Numbered from the stretch's first letter, positions 17,338 to 26,047 are shown. The stretch is 64,000 bases of DNA from CAZBEJ01 sp964521305 (GCA_964521305.1 CAZFQZ010000001.1:1-64000), one strand, 5' to 3'. Numbers and translations: made by a program. The notes: generated from the letters alone by a model not told the origin.

Positions 17338-18333
17338 TCAAAACAGATGGGTATCGGTGATATGGGCTCCTTTTGAAGTTGTGTTGACGATTGTTTTTAA
17401 AACGTATCTCAGGTTATTAAGTTTGGCGCTCAGTTTTTGTACGTCTTTTTTTCGGCAGATGCAGTGGACGTTCTGTCCGGTGTTGACGGTGAAGTAGACC
17501 TCAAGTCCGTCGGTTCTCCATTGTTGGATCTGTTTCATCAACGCAAGGGAATTGGGGACCAAATAGATAAGCGGCGGCCATGACGTCATCATGATGCTGT
17601 GCAGCTCCAATGCTTCGGATTCGACAAGTCTACCGAATGACGGGAAATCTTTACCTGCCATATATTTTTTGCATTGCATAATTTTTTCTTTGATGTGTTC
17701 AAGCCTGGTTGTAAAAAACGGGCTGGTATTGGCAATTTGCTGTCCGGCTGTAGAGGAGACGTGTTTTTTTTCCTCGCTGACGATTACTACGATATCGACG
17801 ATGTCCCAGTAATCGGGCGGATATATCCGCACCGCATACGACGTATCATTGGTATTACCATCCAGCCATTCGACAAAACCGCCGGGAATCGATCTGCACG
17901 CTGATCCGGCGCCTTGGCGTGTAAGAATGGAGAGTTCTTTTTCGGGAAGATCAAGGCCAAACGCCTTTGTTGCAGCAAGCGTCAATGCCGCAAATCCTGA
18001 TGCCGATGAGGATAGACCTGCGCTTTTGGGAAAATTGTTTATTGATTCGACGTGTGCATACGCGGTTTGGTTGGCTAATGTGCGTATCCGGTTCAAATGG
18101 TCTGTTACCCGTTTTGATTCTTCAATGACCTGTATATGATCAATGACGATGTTATCCCGTTTTAATGAAGGGTCATATTCAACGGTGGTTGTCGTATGGA
18201 GATCGCTGAGGTTCATGGAAATACTGCCGTTTTCAGGCAACCGAAGTTTTTCATCTTTTTTGCCCCAGTATTTAATGAATGCGATGTTTGATGGTGCGAC
18301 TGCGGTGGTTTTCATATCGTTTTGATCAGTCAT
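17338..18333 (-). CDS. mvaD: Diphosphomevalonate decarboxylase
   Basis: 331 residues of the GHMP superfamily. The start APSNIAFIKYWGKKD is diagnostic for this enzyme, followed by LPENGSISMNL, SAGLSSSASGFAAL (ATP-binding loop), and RQGAGSACRSIPGGFVEW, which carries the conserved Ser/Arg/Asp neighbourhood of the active site. It decarboxylates mevalonate 5-diphosphate to IPP, the last step of the classical pathway. It is the last gene of the operon; its ATG overlaps the preceding stop by 8 nt. Having this enzyme means the classical rather than the archaeal modified route after mevalonate. Confidence 0.95.
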   Translation of the reverse strand: MTDQNDMKTTAVAPSNIAFIKYWGKKDEKLRLPENGSISMNLSDLHTTTTVEYDPSLKRDNIVIDHIQVIEESKRVTDHLNRIRTLANQTAYAHVESINNFPKSAGLSSSASGFAALTLAATKAFGLDLPEKELSILTRQGAGSACRSIPGGFVEWLDGNTNDTSYAVRIYPPDYWDIVDIVVIVSEEKKHVSSTAGQQIANTSPFFTTRLEHIKEKIMQCKKYMAGKDFPSFGRLVESEALELHSIMMTSWPPLIYLVPNSLALMKQIQQWRTDGLEVYFTVNTGQNVHCICRKKDVQKLSAKLNNLRYVLKTIVNTTSKGAHITDTHLF

Positions 18334-19303
18334 ATTTTTCTATAATAACTCCTTTACAATTCGTAGTTGTATCGATAATTTGTCCCCCTTTTTTGGTAAT
18401 AGCGTCCCGTACTGCTTGTTTTTTATTTTCCGGAGCAATTGCGATCATACAATCACCCCCGCCCGCGCCAGATAATTTAGCACCATATGCGCCCGCTGAT
18501 CTTGTCGCATATATCATGATTTCCAGTTTTTCTGTGCTTACCCCAAGAGAATTGAGATATCCTTGATTCATATTCATCAGCTCTCCGAACCTGACCCAAT
18601 CTTTGGCGAGTAATGCCTGTTTCGCTTGTTCAACTAGTTCCGCAATGTGATCATAGATACGATCTATGATGTCGGGATATTTTTTTGCTTTTTCTTTGAT
18701 CTGGTTTATGAGTGTGACCGTATCGGCTTTTACACCGCTATATCCTACTATCAACGGTAAAGACTTGATTTTTAGCGGCTCAATCTTTTTTCCGGCCGTA
18801 AAAAAATAGAGAGTTCCTCCGTAAATTGCAGCTGCGATGTCAAACCCCGATCCTTTTCCTTGAATATCAAGAACGGTTTTATACGCAAGATCGAATAATT
18901 CTTTATCGGTCAATGTTATATTAAACAGTTCGGATAACGCTTTGATAGTACAAACTGTGGCGGCAGACGAGGAACCGAAACCGAACATGGATGAGAACTC
19001 GGTATATGTTTTGACATGCATACCTGTGGAACGTCGGTGTTTCCTGAAAAAATTGAGCACGGCGATTTCGACAAATTTTGCGCCTTTGGGTATGTGGCCT
19101 TTTCCGAGATCGTTAAGAGATTTTCTGTAATCGTTAATTCCGACATCCGGCGCATCGAGCCGGAGCAGCGGTTCTTCCATAATGGTTATTTCCAGTTTGA
19201 GCCGTTGATTTACGGCGGTTACCAGGCACGGCCGATTGTATACCACGGCGTATTCGCCCAACAACATCAGTTTTCCCGGAGCGGAAACCGCGATGGAATT
19301 CAT
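18326..19303 (-). CDS. GHMP kinase, probably phosphomevalonate kinase
   Basis: 325 residues with motif 1 APGKLMLLGEYAVVYNRP, ATP loop FGFGSSSAATV and motif 3 KLSGAGGGDCMIAI. The segment QGKGSGFDIAAAIYGG differs from the mevalonate-kinase form KPSGIDNTAATFGG found in the neighbouring gene and is closer to phosphomevalonate kinases. Together with the mevalonate kinase upstream and the decarboxylase downstream, it fills the step from mevalonate 5-phosphate to the diphosphate. A second mevalonate-kinase-like activity cannot be excluded by sequence alone. Confidence 0.82.
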   Translation of the reverse strand: MNSIAVSAPGKLMLLGEYAVVYNRPCLVTAVNQRLKLEITIMEEPLLRLDAPDVGINDYRKSLNDLGKGHIPKGAKFVEIAVLNFFRKHRRSTGMHVKTYTEFSSMFGFGSSSAATVCTIKALSELFNITLTDKELFDLAYKTVLDIQGKGSGFDIAAAIYGGTLYFFTAGKKIEPLKIKSLPLIVGYSGVKADTVTLINQIKEKAKKYPDIIDRIYDHIAELVEQAKQALLAKDWVRFGELMNMNQGYLNSLGVSTEKLEIMIYATRSAGAYGAKLSGAGGGDCMIAIAPENKKQAVRDAITKKGGQIIDTTTNCKGVIIEKYD

Positions 19304-19340
19304 ATATATTATTCTACACTCATCTTATACTGATGCACAT

Positions 19341-20291
19341 TTATGTGTGAGTGGTATGTAATCTTTTTACCCCTTCAGCGCTCTGCTGAAATTTCACATA
19401 AGGAATGATATTCTTTTGCATATATTCTTCAAACTTTTCCCGGTTTTTCGTATAAAACAAGATAAATCCGGAGCCTTGTGCTTGTCCTCCCGCTCCGGTT
19501 ATTTTGCCTATCCCGAATTTTTGTAAAGAAATGAGCAGTGATTTTGTTTTTTCCGATACGACGTGCAGTTGTTCGAGCAGTTTCTGGTTTTCGGCAATAT
19601 TTTCAGCAAAAAATGCTGCATCCTCCTTTATGATGGAAATGGCGATCCGTTTGGTTATTTTTTCGATCGCGTTCAAAATCCGTTCCGTTTCCGCGGGCCA
19701 CGCGTTGTATAGTTTCCCGACACGTTGTACCATGGTTCCGGTTGTTTCCGCAGGTTTTCCGCTTTCAATCAGATAGAGCCGGTCGGCTATGGCGCTGGGG
19801 AGTTTGAAGTTCAGCGACGATATGGTTTTAAGAAATTCAAACTCTTTCCGGTAATAGATTAAACCGCCGAATGTCGCGGCGGTATTGTCGATACCCGAAG
19901 GTTTTTCGTGAAACTGTTTTTCCGCTCCGTATGCTACATTATTAATGATTTCCTTATCGAACGATCGTCCGGTATAAAATTCAAGGAGCGCTGCCGATGC
20001 TGTCACCGATAATGCTGCGGATGATCCCAATCCTCTTCCGATTGGTATGCGGGATTCAATAGAGCTGGTAAACGATTTCTTGGGAATTACATATTTTTTT
20101 TCCCTGAGAAAATTTCTGACCTGTTGATCGATATATTCCATATGCCGGTCGCCGGTTTGTTTTCCAGCTTCAGAGATTCTGCATGCCAACCGGAAATCGA
20201 TTGCCGATACGAGGGCGGGTTTACCGTATACAACCGCGTGTTCACCGGAAATAATCACTTTTGCGGGTGCGGAATAGGCCACTGATTTCAT
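19341..20291 (-). CDS. mvk: Mevalonate kinase
   Basis: 316 residues from ATG 20291, which overlaps the DUF35 stop by ATGA. A longer open frame upstream is only the reverse reading of DUF35. Motifs: SAPAKVIISGEHAVVYGKPAL, IPIGRGLGSSAALSV (P-loop-like) and EKPSGIDNTAATFGG with the catalytic Asp. Motif 3 reads KITGAGGQAQGSGFI, where most kinases have GAGGGG. It phosphorylates mevalonate to mevalonate 5-phosphate. Its 3' end overlaps a sequence resembling 8531-8563. Confidence 0.92.
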   Translation of the reverse strand: MKSVAYSAPAKVIISGEHAVVYGKPALVSAIDFRLACRISEAGKQTGDRHMEYIDQQVRNFLREKKYVIPKKSFTSSIESRIPIGRGLGSSAALSVTASAALLEFYTGRSFDKEIINNVAYGAEKQFHEKPSGIDNTAATFGGLIYYRKEFEFLKTISSLNFKLPSAIADRLYLIESGKPAETTGTMVQRVGKLYNAWPAETERILNAIEKITKRIAISIIKEDAAFFAENIAENQKLLEQLHVVSEKTKSLLISLQKFGIGKITGAGGQAQGSGFILFYTKNREKFEEYMQKNIIPYVKFQQSAEGVKRLHTTHT

Positions 20292-20590
20292 ACGAGAACA
20301 CAAGCAACTGTATAGGGGATAACGTCGTCGGGAACGCTTTCCCGCAGTTTGCGCAAGGTTGTTCTCACAGGCATGTTTACCCGGATACCGGTATTGCTGG
20401 AAATATCGACGACTTGCGTGCATATTTTTTTGCCGTTTTCCAGTTTGATAATGGCTACTACATAGGGCGCGATCTTTTTGAACTGAGGGGGCGGGGTATA
20501 GATTCTTGTCCATGAAACAATAACTCCCCTTTTATTTAAGAGATCCCTGATTGTTTTTTGCCTTCTCCAGATTTTGACCGGACTTAACAT
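20288..20590 (-). CDS. DUF35 OB-fold protein lacking the zinc ribbon
   Basis: 100 residues. The C-terminal two thirds match the DUF35 OB domain: SWTRIYTPPPQF, APYVVAIIKLENGKK, TQVVD and MPVRTTLRKL. The usual N-terminal rubredoxin-like zinc ribbon (two CxxC pairs) is absent: WRRQKT runs directly into the OB part and the only cysteines are isolated. In archaea this protein bridges thiolase and HMG-CoA synthase so that acetoacetyl-CoA is passed between them without release. Here it lies right after the thiolase (5-nt gap) and overlaps mevalonate kinase, so the same role is likely. Confidence 0.85.
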   Translation of the reverse strand: MLSPVKIWRRQKTIRDLLNKRGVIVSWTRIYTPPPQFKKIAPYVVAIIKLENGKKICTQVVDISSNTGIRVNMPVRTTLRKLRESVPDDVIPYTVACVLV

Positions 20591-20595
20591 ATGAT

Positions 20596-21747
20596 TTATA
20601 CACCTAAAATGCTAACGATCGCTGTCCCTCCCGATCCTCCTACATTATGCGCCAAACCGTACTTGACGTTAGTAATCTGGCGATTTCCCGCCTGATGAAT
20701 CAATTGTTCATACAGCTCCCCGATCTGTTTTATGCCGGTTGCTCCAACCGGATGGCCGGCTGCTTTAAGCCCGCCGGATGTATTGACGACCAGGTTTCCG
20801 CCGGATCCCACCATGGTTTCGTAATCGGCCATGCGTTTTCCCGCCTCGCCTTTTTTCCAGAACCCCAGATCTTCCATGGCAAGGATTTCCGCAATGCTGA
20901 AACAGTCATGGATCTCTGCTACGGAAATATCGGCTCTCCGGAGTTTTGATTCGGTAAACGCTTTTTCGGCCGCGATCCGGGTTGCCTTAATAGACGTAAG
21001 GGATGACCGGTTCAAAAGAGATATCGTGTCGGATGTTGCGATTGAACTGATTATACGGACTGCATTATTTTTTTTCACAATATCCGGATTGTTCGAGACG
21101 ATAACGGCAGCCGCACCATCGGTGACAGGAGAGCAATCGAGGATATGTAAGGGATCGGCGATAATCGCGCTGCCCAATACCTGCTGTTCGGTGATTTCAC
21201 GGTGGAACTGCGCATTGGGGTTCAGCATTGCGTGCTTGTGGTTTTTGACGGAAACCGCAGCGAGATTTTTACGCGTATATCCGTATTTGTCCATATATGC
21301 GCGTGCCATCATGGCATATAATCCGGGAAACGTCAAACCGGATTCCTGTTCCTCACCCGATGCCGCCGACATCAGCGCTTCGGTGATTTCTTCTGGGCTG
21401 ACGTCGGTCATTTTTTCCGCTCCGACAACAAGAACTGTTTTTTTGCTGTTGGACTGAAGGTATGTATTTGCCAGTTGGAATGCCGCTCCTCCTGACGCGC
21501 ACGCGGATTCGATACGGTAAACCGGTACATGAATGTGAAGGAACTCCGCGATTTTCGATCCGCCGTGCAGATTGTTTTCCAGAACTCCTCCGAGCATATT
21601 CGCGAAAAAAATCGCGTCGATCTGATCATGTTCCAGCAAAGTTTTTTTCAATACGCCGTGCACGGCTTCCTGGGCAAGATCGAACAACGATCTGTTCCAG
21701 AGTTCGCCGAACTGCGTTTGGTGGTATCCGGTGACAAATGTTTTCAT
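20596..21747 (-). CDS. Acetoacetyl-CoA thiolase, archaeal/SCP2 type
   Basis: 383 residues. The nucleophile C83 is in RIESACASGGAAF, a His in KAAGHPVGATG, and the C-terminal HNVGGSGGT corresponds to the usual Cys-Gly-Gly region but has no second Cys, as in archaeal and SCP2 thiolases. It condenses two acetyl-CoA to acetoacetyl-CoA. Its ATG overlaps the HMG-CoA synthase stop (ATGA), and DUF35 follows, the gene trio of the archaeal thiolase/HMG-CoA-synthase complex. This is more like archaeal enzymes than bacterial AtoB. Confidence 0.9.
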   Translation of the reverse strand: MKTFVTGYHQTQFGELWNRSLFDLAQEAVHGVLKKTLLEHDQIDAIFFANMLGGVLENNLHGGSKIAEFLHIHVPVYRIESACASGGAAFQLANTYLQSNSKKTVLVVGAEKMTDVSPEEITEALMSAASGEEQESGLTFPGLYAMMARAYMDKYGYTRKNLAAVSVKNHKHAMLNPNAQFHREITEQQVLGSAIIADPLHILDCSPVTDGAAAVIVSNNPDIVKKNNAVRIISSIATSDTISLLNRSSLTSIKATRIAAEKAFTESKLRRADISVAEIHDCFSIAEILAMEDLGFWKKGEAGKRMADYETMVGSGGNLVVNTSGGLKAAGHPVGATGIKQIGELYEQLIHQAGNRQITNVKYGLAHNVGGSGGTAIVSILGV

Positions 21748-22763
21748 ATCATGTGCATATACTTCAAATAGGTTGGATAATCGATATATGTTTTTTTTGC
21801 CAATGCGCTCGAGAATTTTTTTCTCTTTTTATTCATATATTCTGTTGCTTCGAATATGAACGCATCTGATCCGGCTCCTGAACCGTAAGACACGAATAAA
21901 ATGCGGTCTCCGGGTTGTACATATTCCAATGTGGCGACAAGGCCCATGAGGGCAGATGCGGTATATGAGTTTCCAAGTTGTGTAATAACCAGAGATTTTT
22001 CAATCTGCGTTTTGCTAAAGCCAAGCATTTTTGCGATGGCGATGGGAAACTTTCCATTTGGCATATGAAAAACTGCATATGCGAAGTCCTTGGGTTTTAA
22101 CCGTGTTTTGGTCAAAATATCGCGGACTGAGTTTGCAATATGATGGAAATATGAAGGTTTACCGGTAAATCTTCCGCCGTGTGAAGGGTATCGTATTCCT
22201 TCCCTCCGCCAAAAATCAGGAGTGTCCGATGAAAACGATGACCATGCGTGAACCTTCAATATAGGATGTTTGGTTCCCACAAGCAAGGAGACCGCACCTG
22301 ATGCGGCAGTATATTCCAACGCATCGTGAGGTTTGCCGGTAGCTTTGTCAGAAGCGCAGACAAGACCCTGTTTGATCTGTCCGGTTTCAACCAAACCCAA
22401 TGTTGATATCAATGCTCCTGTTCCTGCCTTGCATGCAAACTGCGTGTCATAGGCGAGATAACGGTTTCCGATTCCCAACAGTTCGCCAATTATGGTAGAT
22501 GCGGGGTTTACCGCATAAGGAGGTGATTCCGAACCGAAAAATACCGAATCGATATTTTTCGGTTGTTCCGTTTCCAACGCCATATTGCTTGCTTCGTACG
22601 CCATGGTTACGGAGTCTTCGGAAATGGATGCTACGGTTTTTTCCGTCAAGCCCAATGAGGCTTCGATCTCATGGGTGTTTTTTCCCCATACGCGGGCAAT
22701 CTCACTGATTCTGATGCGAGACTGAGGGATATAAAAACCGTATGAAACGATTCCTGCTTTCAT
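21744..22763 (-). CDS. Hydroxymethylglutaryl-CoA synthase, archaeal type
   Basis: 339 residues, the short archaeal form. E79 lies in FFGSESPPYAV, the nucleophile C111 in QFACKAGTGA, and a His in FHMPNGKFP, giving the Glu-Cys-His set of HMG-CoA synthases. GNSYTASALMGL and LFVSYGSGAGSDAF are further family markers. It adds acetyl-CoA to acetoacetyl-CoA. It lies 3 nt after the HMG-CoA reductase stop and overlaps thiolase by 4 nt, so the three are translated together. Confidence 0.93.
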   Translation of the reverse strand: MKAGIVSYGFYIPQSRIRISEIARVWGKNTHEIEASLGLTEKTVASISEDSVTMAYEASNMALETEQPKNIDSVFFGSESPPYAVNPASTIIGELLGIGNRYLAYDTQFACKAGTGALISTLGLVETGQIKQGLVCASDKATGKPHDALEYTAASGAVSLLVGTKHPILKVHAWSSFSSDTPDFWRREGIRYPSHGGRFTGKPSYFHHIANSVRDILTKTRLKPKDFAYAVFHMPNGKFPIAIAKMLGFSKTQIEKSLVITQLGNSYTASALMGLVATLEYVQPGDRILFVSYGSGAGSDAFIFEATEYMNKKRKKFSSALAKKTYIDYPTYLKYMHMI

Positions 22764-22766
22764 AAG

Positions 22767-23891
22767 TTATCGTCCTAGGGTTTTGTGCGCTTGCGCAAGG
22801 CTTCCTTCCGCGAGCGAGGCAAGCAACGAAATCTCGCCGGCCAAAACCGCTGTGGTCAGCACTTCGGCGAGCTCGGTCGATTCCTGTGCGCCGACAATGG
22901 ATAACGCTTCAGATTGTGTTTTAAGATGCGTACCGCCGCCGACGGTCCCGATCATCAGGTCCGGCATGTATACGGAAAAATACAGGTCTTTTTTACGGAT
23001 GATTTTCGCTGTAGTTATACCCATACTCGCTTCGGACACATGCGCGATATCCTGGCCGGTTGCTGCGAAAAAAGCAGCGGCAACGTTGGCGAACTGCGCG
23101 TTAAACCCTAGAGAGCCGGACATGGCCGATCCGATCATATTTTTTGCCAGCCAGACCTCGAATAGCTGTTTTGCCTCAATCCTGAGGACATCTCGCAGAA
23201 CTTTTTCGGTAAGAACAACCTCTGCCCAGGTTTTAATCCCGCGATTGTTTATGAAGTTGATCCATGCAGGTTTCTTGTCCGTGTCGAAATTGCCTGCCAA
23301 AGACAAACATTCTATTCCCGTTTCCTTTTCGATGAATCGCGTGACCTGTTCCGTAGCGATAGTTGCCATATTCATTCCCATTGCATCCTGTGTATTGAAA
23401 TAAAAGCGGATATAGGCATAATCCGCAAGGGTCCTGATATCGTATTTTTTGTATTTCAGATGGTTTGATGTTTGTTCCGCAACCCGCGCAAATCGTGACT
23501 CGTTTTTTCCCATCCATTCATACAGATATTGGCTTTTTTTCAAACTGCGTGTATGAAATACAGGTCCGCGTGTGGCACCGATCTTATGGGAAGAAACATT
23601 TGCGCCGCCTGACAGGGAAATTGTCTTGCAGCCTCTATTAATCGAAGCTACGAGCGCGCCTTCGGTAGTCGCAAGCGGTATATAGTAATTTTTAATTTTG
23701 CATTTTGCATTTTGCATTTTTAATGGACCGGCTATGCCGAGCGGTAATGTCACTGCGCCAATCAGGTTTTCGCAGTGCACTTTTTGTTCGTCATCATGAA
23801 AACATCGGTCAATAACATCGAGATTGATATTCAACTCGCTGTTAAGGCCACGGATCCGTTCCTTTCTTGTTCTGACTGAAGATAGCCTCAT
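22767..23891 (-). CDS. hmgA: HMG-CoA reductase, class I
   Basis: 374 residues from ATG 23891; an upstream TTG (23915) is in frame but less likely. Motifs: ENLIGAVTLPLGIAGPL, TTEGALVASINRG with the catalytic Glu, DAMGMNMATIATE (NADPH side, Asp), GTVGGGTHLKTQ with a Lys-containing upstream region, and the terminal LAQAHKTLGR with the catalytic His. It reduces HMG-CoA to mevalonate. Between AGPL and YYIPLATTEG the sequence KMQNAKCKIKN is encoded by a heptanucleotide repeat and looks like an insertion in a surface loop. First gene of the mevalonate operon. Confidence 0.95.
   Translation of the reverse strand: MRLSSVRTRKERIRGLNSELNINLDVIDRCFHDDEQKVHCENLIGAVTLPLGIAGPLKMQNAKCKIKNYYIPLATTEGALVASINRGCKTISLSGGANVSSHKIGATRGPVFHTRSLKKSQYLYEWMGKNESRFARVAEQTSNHLKYKKYDIRTLADYAYIRFYFNTQDAMGMNMATIATEQVTRFIEKETGIECLSLAGNFDTDKKPAWINFINNRGIKTWAEVVLTEKVLRDVLRIEAKQLFEVWLAKNMIGSAMSGSLGFNAQFANVAAAFFAATGQDIAHVSEASMGITTAKIIRKKDLYFSVYMPDLMIGTVGGGTHLKTQSEALSIVGAQESTELAEVLTTAVLAGEISLLASLAEGSLAQAHKTLGR
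23700..23720. repeat. Three GCATTTT heptamers inside HMG-CoA reductase
   Basis: Plus-strand (GCATTTT)x3, on the coding strand (AAAATGC)x3, followed by AAAATTAAAAATTA. It encodes MQNAKCKIKN. 21 bp is divisible by 3, so three heptamers keep the frame. Confidence 0.8.
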
Positions 23892-23920
23892 ATTGTATGA
23901 GTCGTTGTTAAACAATCAAA

Positions 23921-24529
23921 TCACGCGAAAGGAATACGGGATATACCAAGTTTGTAAAGAAAGATCCAAAACGGCGCAAACACGACCAGATAGAGCAGGA
24001 AGTAATACATGACGCGCGTTACCGGAGTTCTGGAGGAGAATCGGACACTCAGATATATAAGCATCATTTTCCAGACACCCAGGCTGACTGAATATGCCAA
24101 GTAAATCACACTGAACGATCGTCCGAGGATAGACATGGTGCGCGGTGGCGGCAAAACGACATATAACATCAGATTGGAATAAAACCAGAGCAACGTGGGA
24201 AAAAGTGTGTATGTCCAGGTTCGCAAATATGCGTTAAACCGCTGTGGAAACGTATCTTTGGAAGGGAGGAAAGAGAAGAACAAGATACTCGCCATATAAT
24301 TGATGACTGCAGCTGACAAGCCGATCATGGCAAACCGATATCCGCGCACCAGGGCGGTAAGTAAAAAATATACAATGATCAAAATATAAATGGGCAAGAG
24401 GTTTATGACCGCGCTTCGTACCCGTATAGTGCGCATGGTTTTGTACGGCAGGTATATGAGCCTGAAAAATGACGAAACGGTCATGATTGTCGAACTGATG
24501 ACGGAAGCGGCGGCTTCTTCAGAATCCAT
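23921..24529 (-). CDS. Polytopic membrane protein (Yip1-like topology)
   Basis: 202 residues with about five TM helices (roughly 45-65, 70-95, 110-130, 140-160, 175-195). The soluble N-terminus contains FFRLIYLPYKTM. The topology fits the Yip1 family, but no diagnostic motif is visible. It overlaps the preceding gene by 11 nt and ends 29 nt before the HMG-CoA reductase ATG, so readthrough from the ECF-sigma operon into the mevalonate operon is possible. Confidence 0.5.
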   Translation of the reverse strand: MDSEEAAASVISSTIMTVSSFFRLIYLPYKTMRTIRVRSAVINLLPIYILIIVYFLLTALVRGYRFAMIGLSAAVINYMASILFFSFLPSKDTFPQRFNAYLRTWTYTLFPTLLWFYSNLMLYVVLPPPRTMSILGRSFSVIYLAYSVSLGVWKMMLIYLSVRFSSRTPVTRVMYYFLLYLVVFAPFWIFLYKLGISRIPFA

Positions 24530-24749
24530 ACTGCAGCATGTTAACTGCTTTAACGATAAAAGATCCGAACATATATACCAGCATTGCGGACACGATGAGC
24601 GTAACCGGCACGACGATGATAAACGGCGCGGTTTTGAAAAAGCGGTTTATTTTCCTGTATAGGTGAGTCAACAAAGGAAAACCCAAGTCATTGGGTTCTA
24701 CGATCCGCGATTCCCGATAGAGCACTTTCAGTTGATTATCCCGTTTCAT
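24519..24749 (-). CDS. Small single-TM protein next to ECF sigma factor
   Basis: 76 residues with one TM (about 42-66) and a basic cytoplasmic N-terminus. Its ATG overlaps the sigma-factor stop (TAATG), the usual place for an anti-sigma factor. There is no zinc-binding HxxxCxxC motif and no recognisable anti-sigma domain, so the role is only inferred from position. Confidence 0.55.
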   Translation of the reverse strand: MKRDNQLKVLYRESRIVEPNDLGFPLLTHLYRKINRFFKTAPFIIVVPVTLIVSAMLVYMFGSFIVKAVNMLQYGF

Positions 24750-25297
24750 TATTGGTTATGGTAAAGTTTTGAAAACGCTTTCCGGGCCCTGAAAAGCAAA
24801 CTCTCGGCGGATTTGAAACTGATGTTGAGTTTATTCGCAATTTCACGGACGTGGAAACCGTCTACATATTTAAGTCGGATGACAAGCGCGTATTCATGCG
24901 GGAGACGGTGAAGGGCAGTATAGACATTGTCTTTTATCTCTTGTTGATTCATATCATCACGGAACATGATCATTGCACACGTGTTAATGATCGGTTCGGG
25001 CACCGCAGACATGATTATTTTTTTTAATTTTTTTTTGCGGATATAATCGACGATTTTATTATGTGTTATTGCGTAGAGATACGCAGATAATGATTGAATA
25101 TTATGGTCTTCACGGATTTTTTCTATGCAATCGATAAAGACATCCTGTGTGATCTCTTCGGCGATATGTTGATCTTTGATTTTGTGATGTATGAATCTAA
25201 AAACAGGTTGCCTGTATAGCCGATAGAACTGCATGAGGGATCGTTCATTGCCGTTTTGTATTTTTATGAGCAGTTCTTGTTCGTCAGCGTTTTTCAT
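24749..25297 (-). CDS. ECF-type RNA polymerase sigma factor
   Basis: 182 residues. Region 2 includes FYRLYRQPVFRFIHHKI, AEEITQDVFIDCI and AYLYAITHNKIVDYIRKKK (the -10 recognition/melting part). Region 4 contains LPHEYALVIRLKYVDGFHVREIANKL followed by SFKSAESLLFRARKAF, the helix-turn-helix that contacts -35. Cotranscribed with two membrane proteins. The pilin-like genes lie 70 bp upstream on the same strand. Target promoters are unknown. Confidence 0.92.
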   Translation of the reverse strand: MKNADEQELLIKIQNGNERSLMQFYRLYRQPVFRFIHHKIKDQHIAEEITQDVFIDCIEKIREDHNIQSLSAYLYAITHNKIVDYIRKKKLKKIIMSAVPEPIINTCAMIMFRDDMNQQEIKDNVYTALHRLPHEYALVIRLKYVDGFHVREIANKLNISFKSAESLLFRARKAFSKLYHNQ

Positions 25298-25367
25298 AAG
25301 AGTAAAAAATATGCAAACGTATGATTATTGTACTCTTAAACAAGAATATTTTCCATTGATAGGAAAG

Positions 25368-25745
25368 TTACTGTCCGAGTGTAGGTAGACGAATACTCCA
25401 ACCACCTGGGCCAACCTGAACAAGATTGAGTATTTGACCTGTAACAAGGCTCCATATTGTCAACATAACAAAAATAAGCAATATACCAATGAGCGCATTT
25501 GTTATTTTGCTCTGTGCTTTTGCCACACGTTCTTTCTCACCGCCGGAAACGATCCAGTCGAACGCTCCCCATAACATAAATATCAGAAGGATAAGACCGG
25601 CAACTATCAGGAACAGATTGATGCCGGTTCCTATAAATTTACCCAGACCTTGGGCAGGATCATTCGCCAAATTGCCGCCGCCCGCGAACTGAGAAGAGTC
25701 GATATGGCCGAATACGTCGTTGACGCTTGCCGCTAGAATTTTCAT
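25368..25745 (-). CDS. T4SS-pilin-like small membrane protein (VirB2/TrbC-like)
   Basis: 125 residues: a short exported N-terminus, TM at about 40-63, a polar turn SGGEKERVAKAQSKI, then TM at about 83-105 and an extracytoplasmic tail ending RLPTLGQ. The two-TM hairpin with a G-x-x-x-(K/R)-x-x-x-AQ turn recurs in three other proteins here and fits the CPR T4SS_pilin family. Its ATG overlaps the preceding pilin-like stop (ATGA), so the two are made together. Confidence 0.7.
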   Translation of the reverse strand: MKILAASVNDVFGHIDSSQFAGGGNLANDPAQGLGKFIGTGINLFLIVAGLILLIFMLWGAFDWIVSGGEKERVAKAQSKITNALIGILLIFVMLTIWSLVTGQILNLVQVGPGGWSIRLPTLGQ

Positions 25746-26047
25746 TGAGGTAATATATTATGAACTCCTAAAACTATACCCAAGATTTTGACCACCAGAA
25801 AACTGCATATGACAATAATTATACCCAATACGGAAAAACCAAGCGATTGCTGGGCCTTCTTTATCTTATCCGGATTGTCGCCGCCGGTAAGGATATTAAA
25901 GCCGGAAACAAAACCCATGATCAGGAACAGGAATGCGGCACCGAGCAACAGAAGAGGAATAATGACATTCATGAGTGTACCAATCGTACTGATTTTGGCG
26001 GGAGGAAACAGATTGGGATTGTCGAAATTCACCTGGGCGAGAAGCAT
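25742..26047 (-). CDS. T4SS-pilin-like small membrane protein (VirB2/TrbC-like)
   Basis: 101 residues with TMs at about 25-50 and 72-95 joined by LTGGDNPDKIKKAQQSL, the same turn as in the genes at 25368, 42929 and 51853. It is first in a two-gene unit. On the minus strand a TATACT box stands 9 nt before the ATG, so the transcript is nearly leaderless. Likely a membrane or surface subunit of a pilus or secretion-like apparatus. Confidence 0.7.
   Translation of the reverse strand: MLLAQVNFDNPNLFPPAKISTIGTLMNVIIPLLLLGAAFLFLIMGFVSGFNILTGGDNPDKIKKAQQSLGFSVLGIIIVICSFLVVKILGIVLGVHNILPQ

Noticed and set aside
20292..20513. N-terminal extension of mevalonate kinase
   Set aside because: It is the DUF35 gene read in another frame; the ATG at 20291 with ATGA overlap fits the operon.
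23915..23921. Extended N-terminus for HMG-CoA reductase from TTG 23915
   Set aside because: The eight extra residues (MFNNDSYN) match nothing in the family, and ATG 23891 is available.
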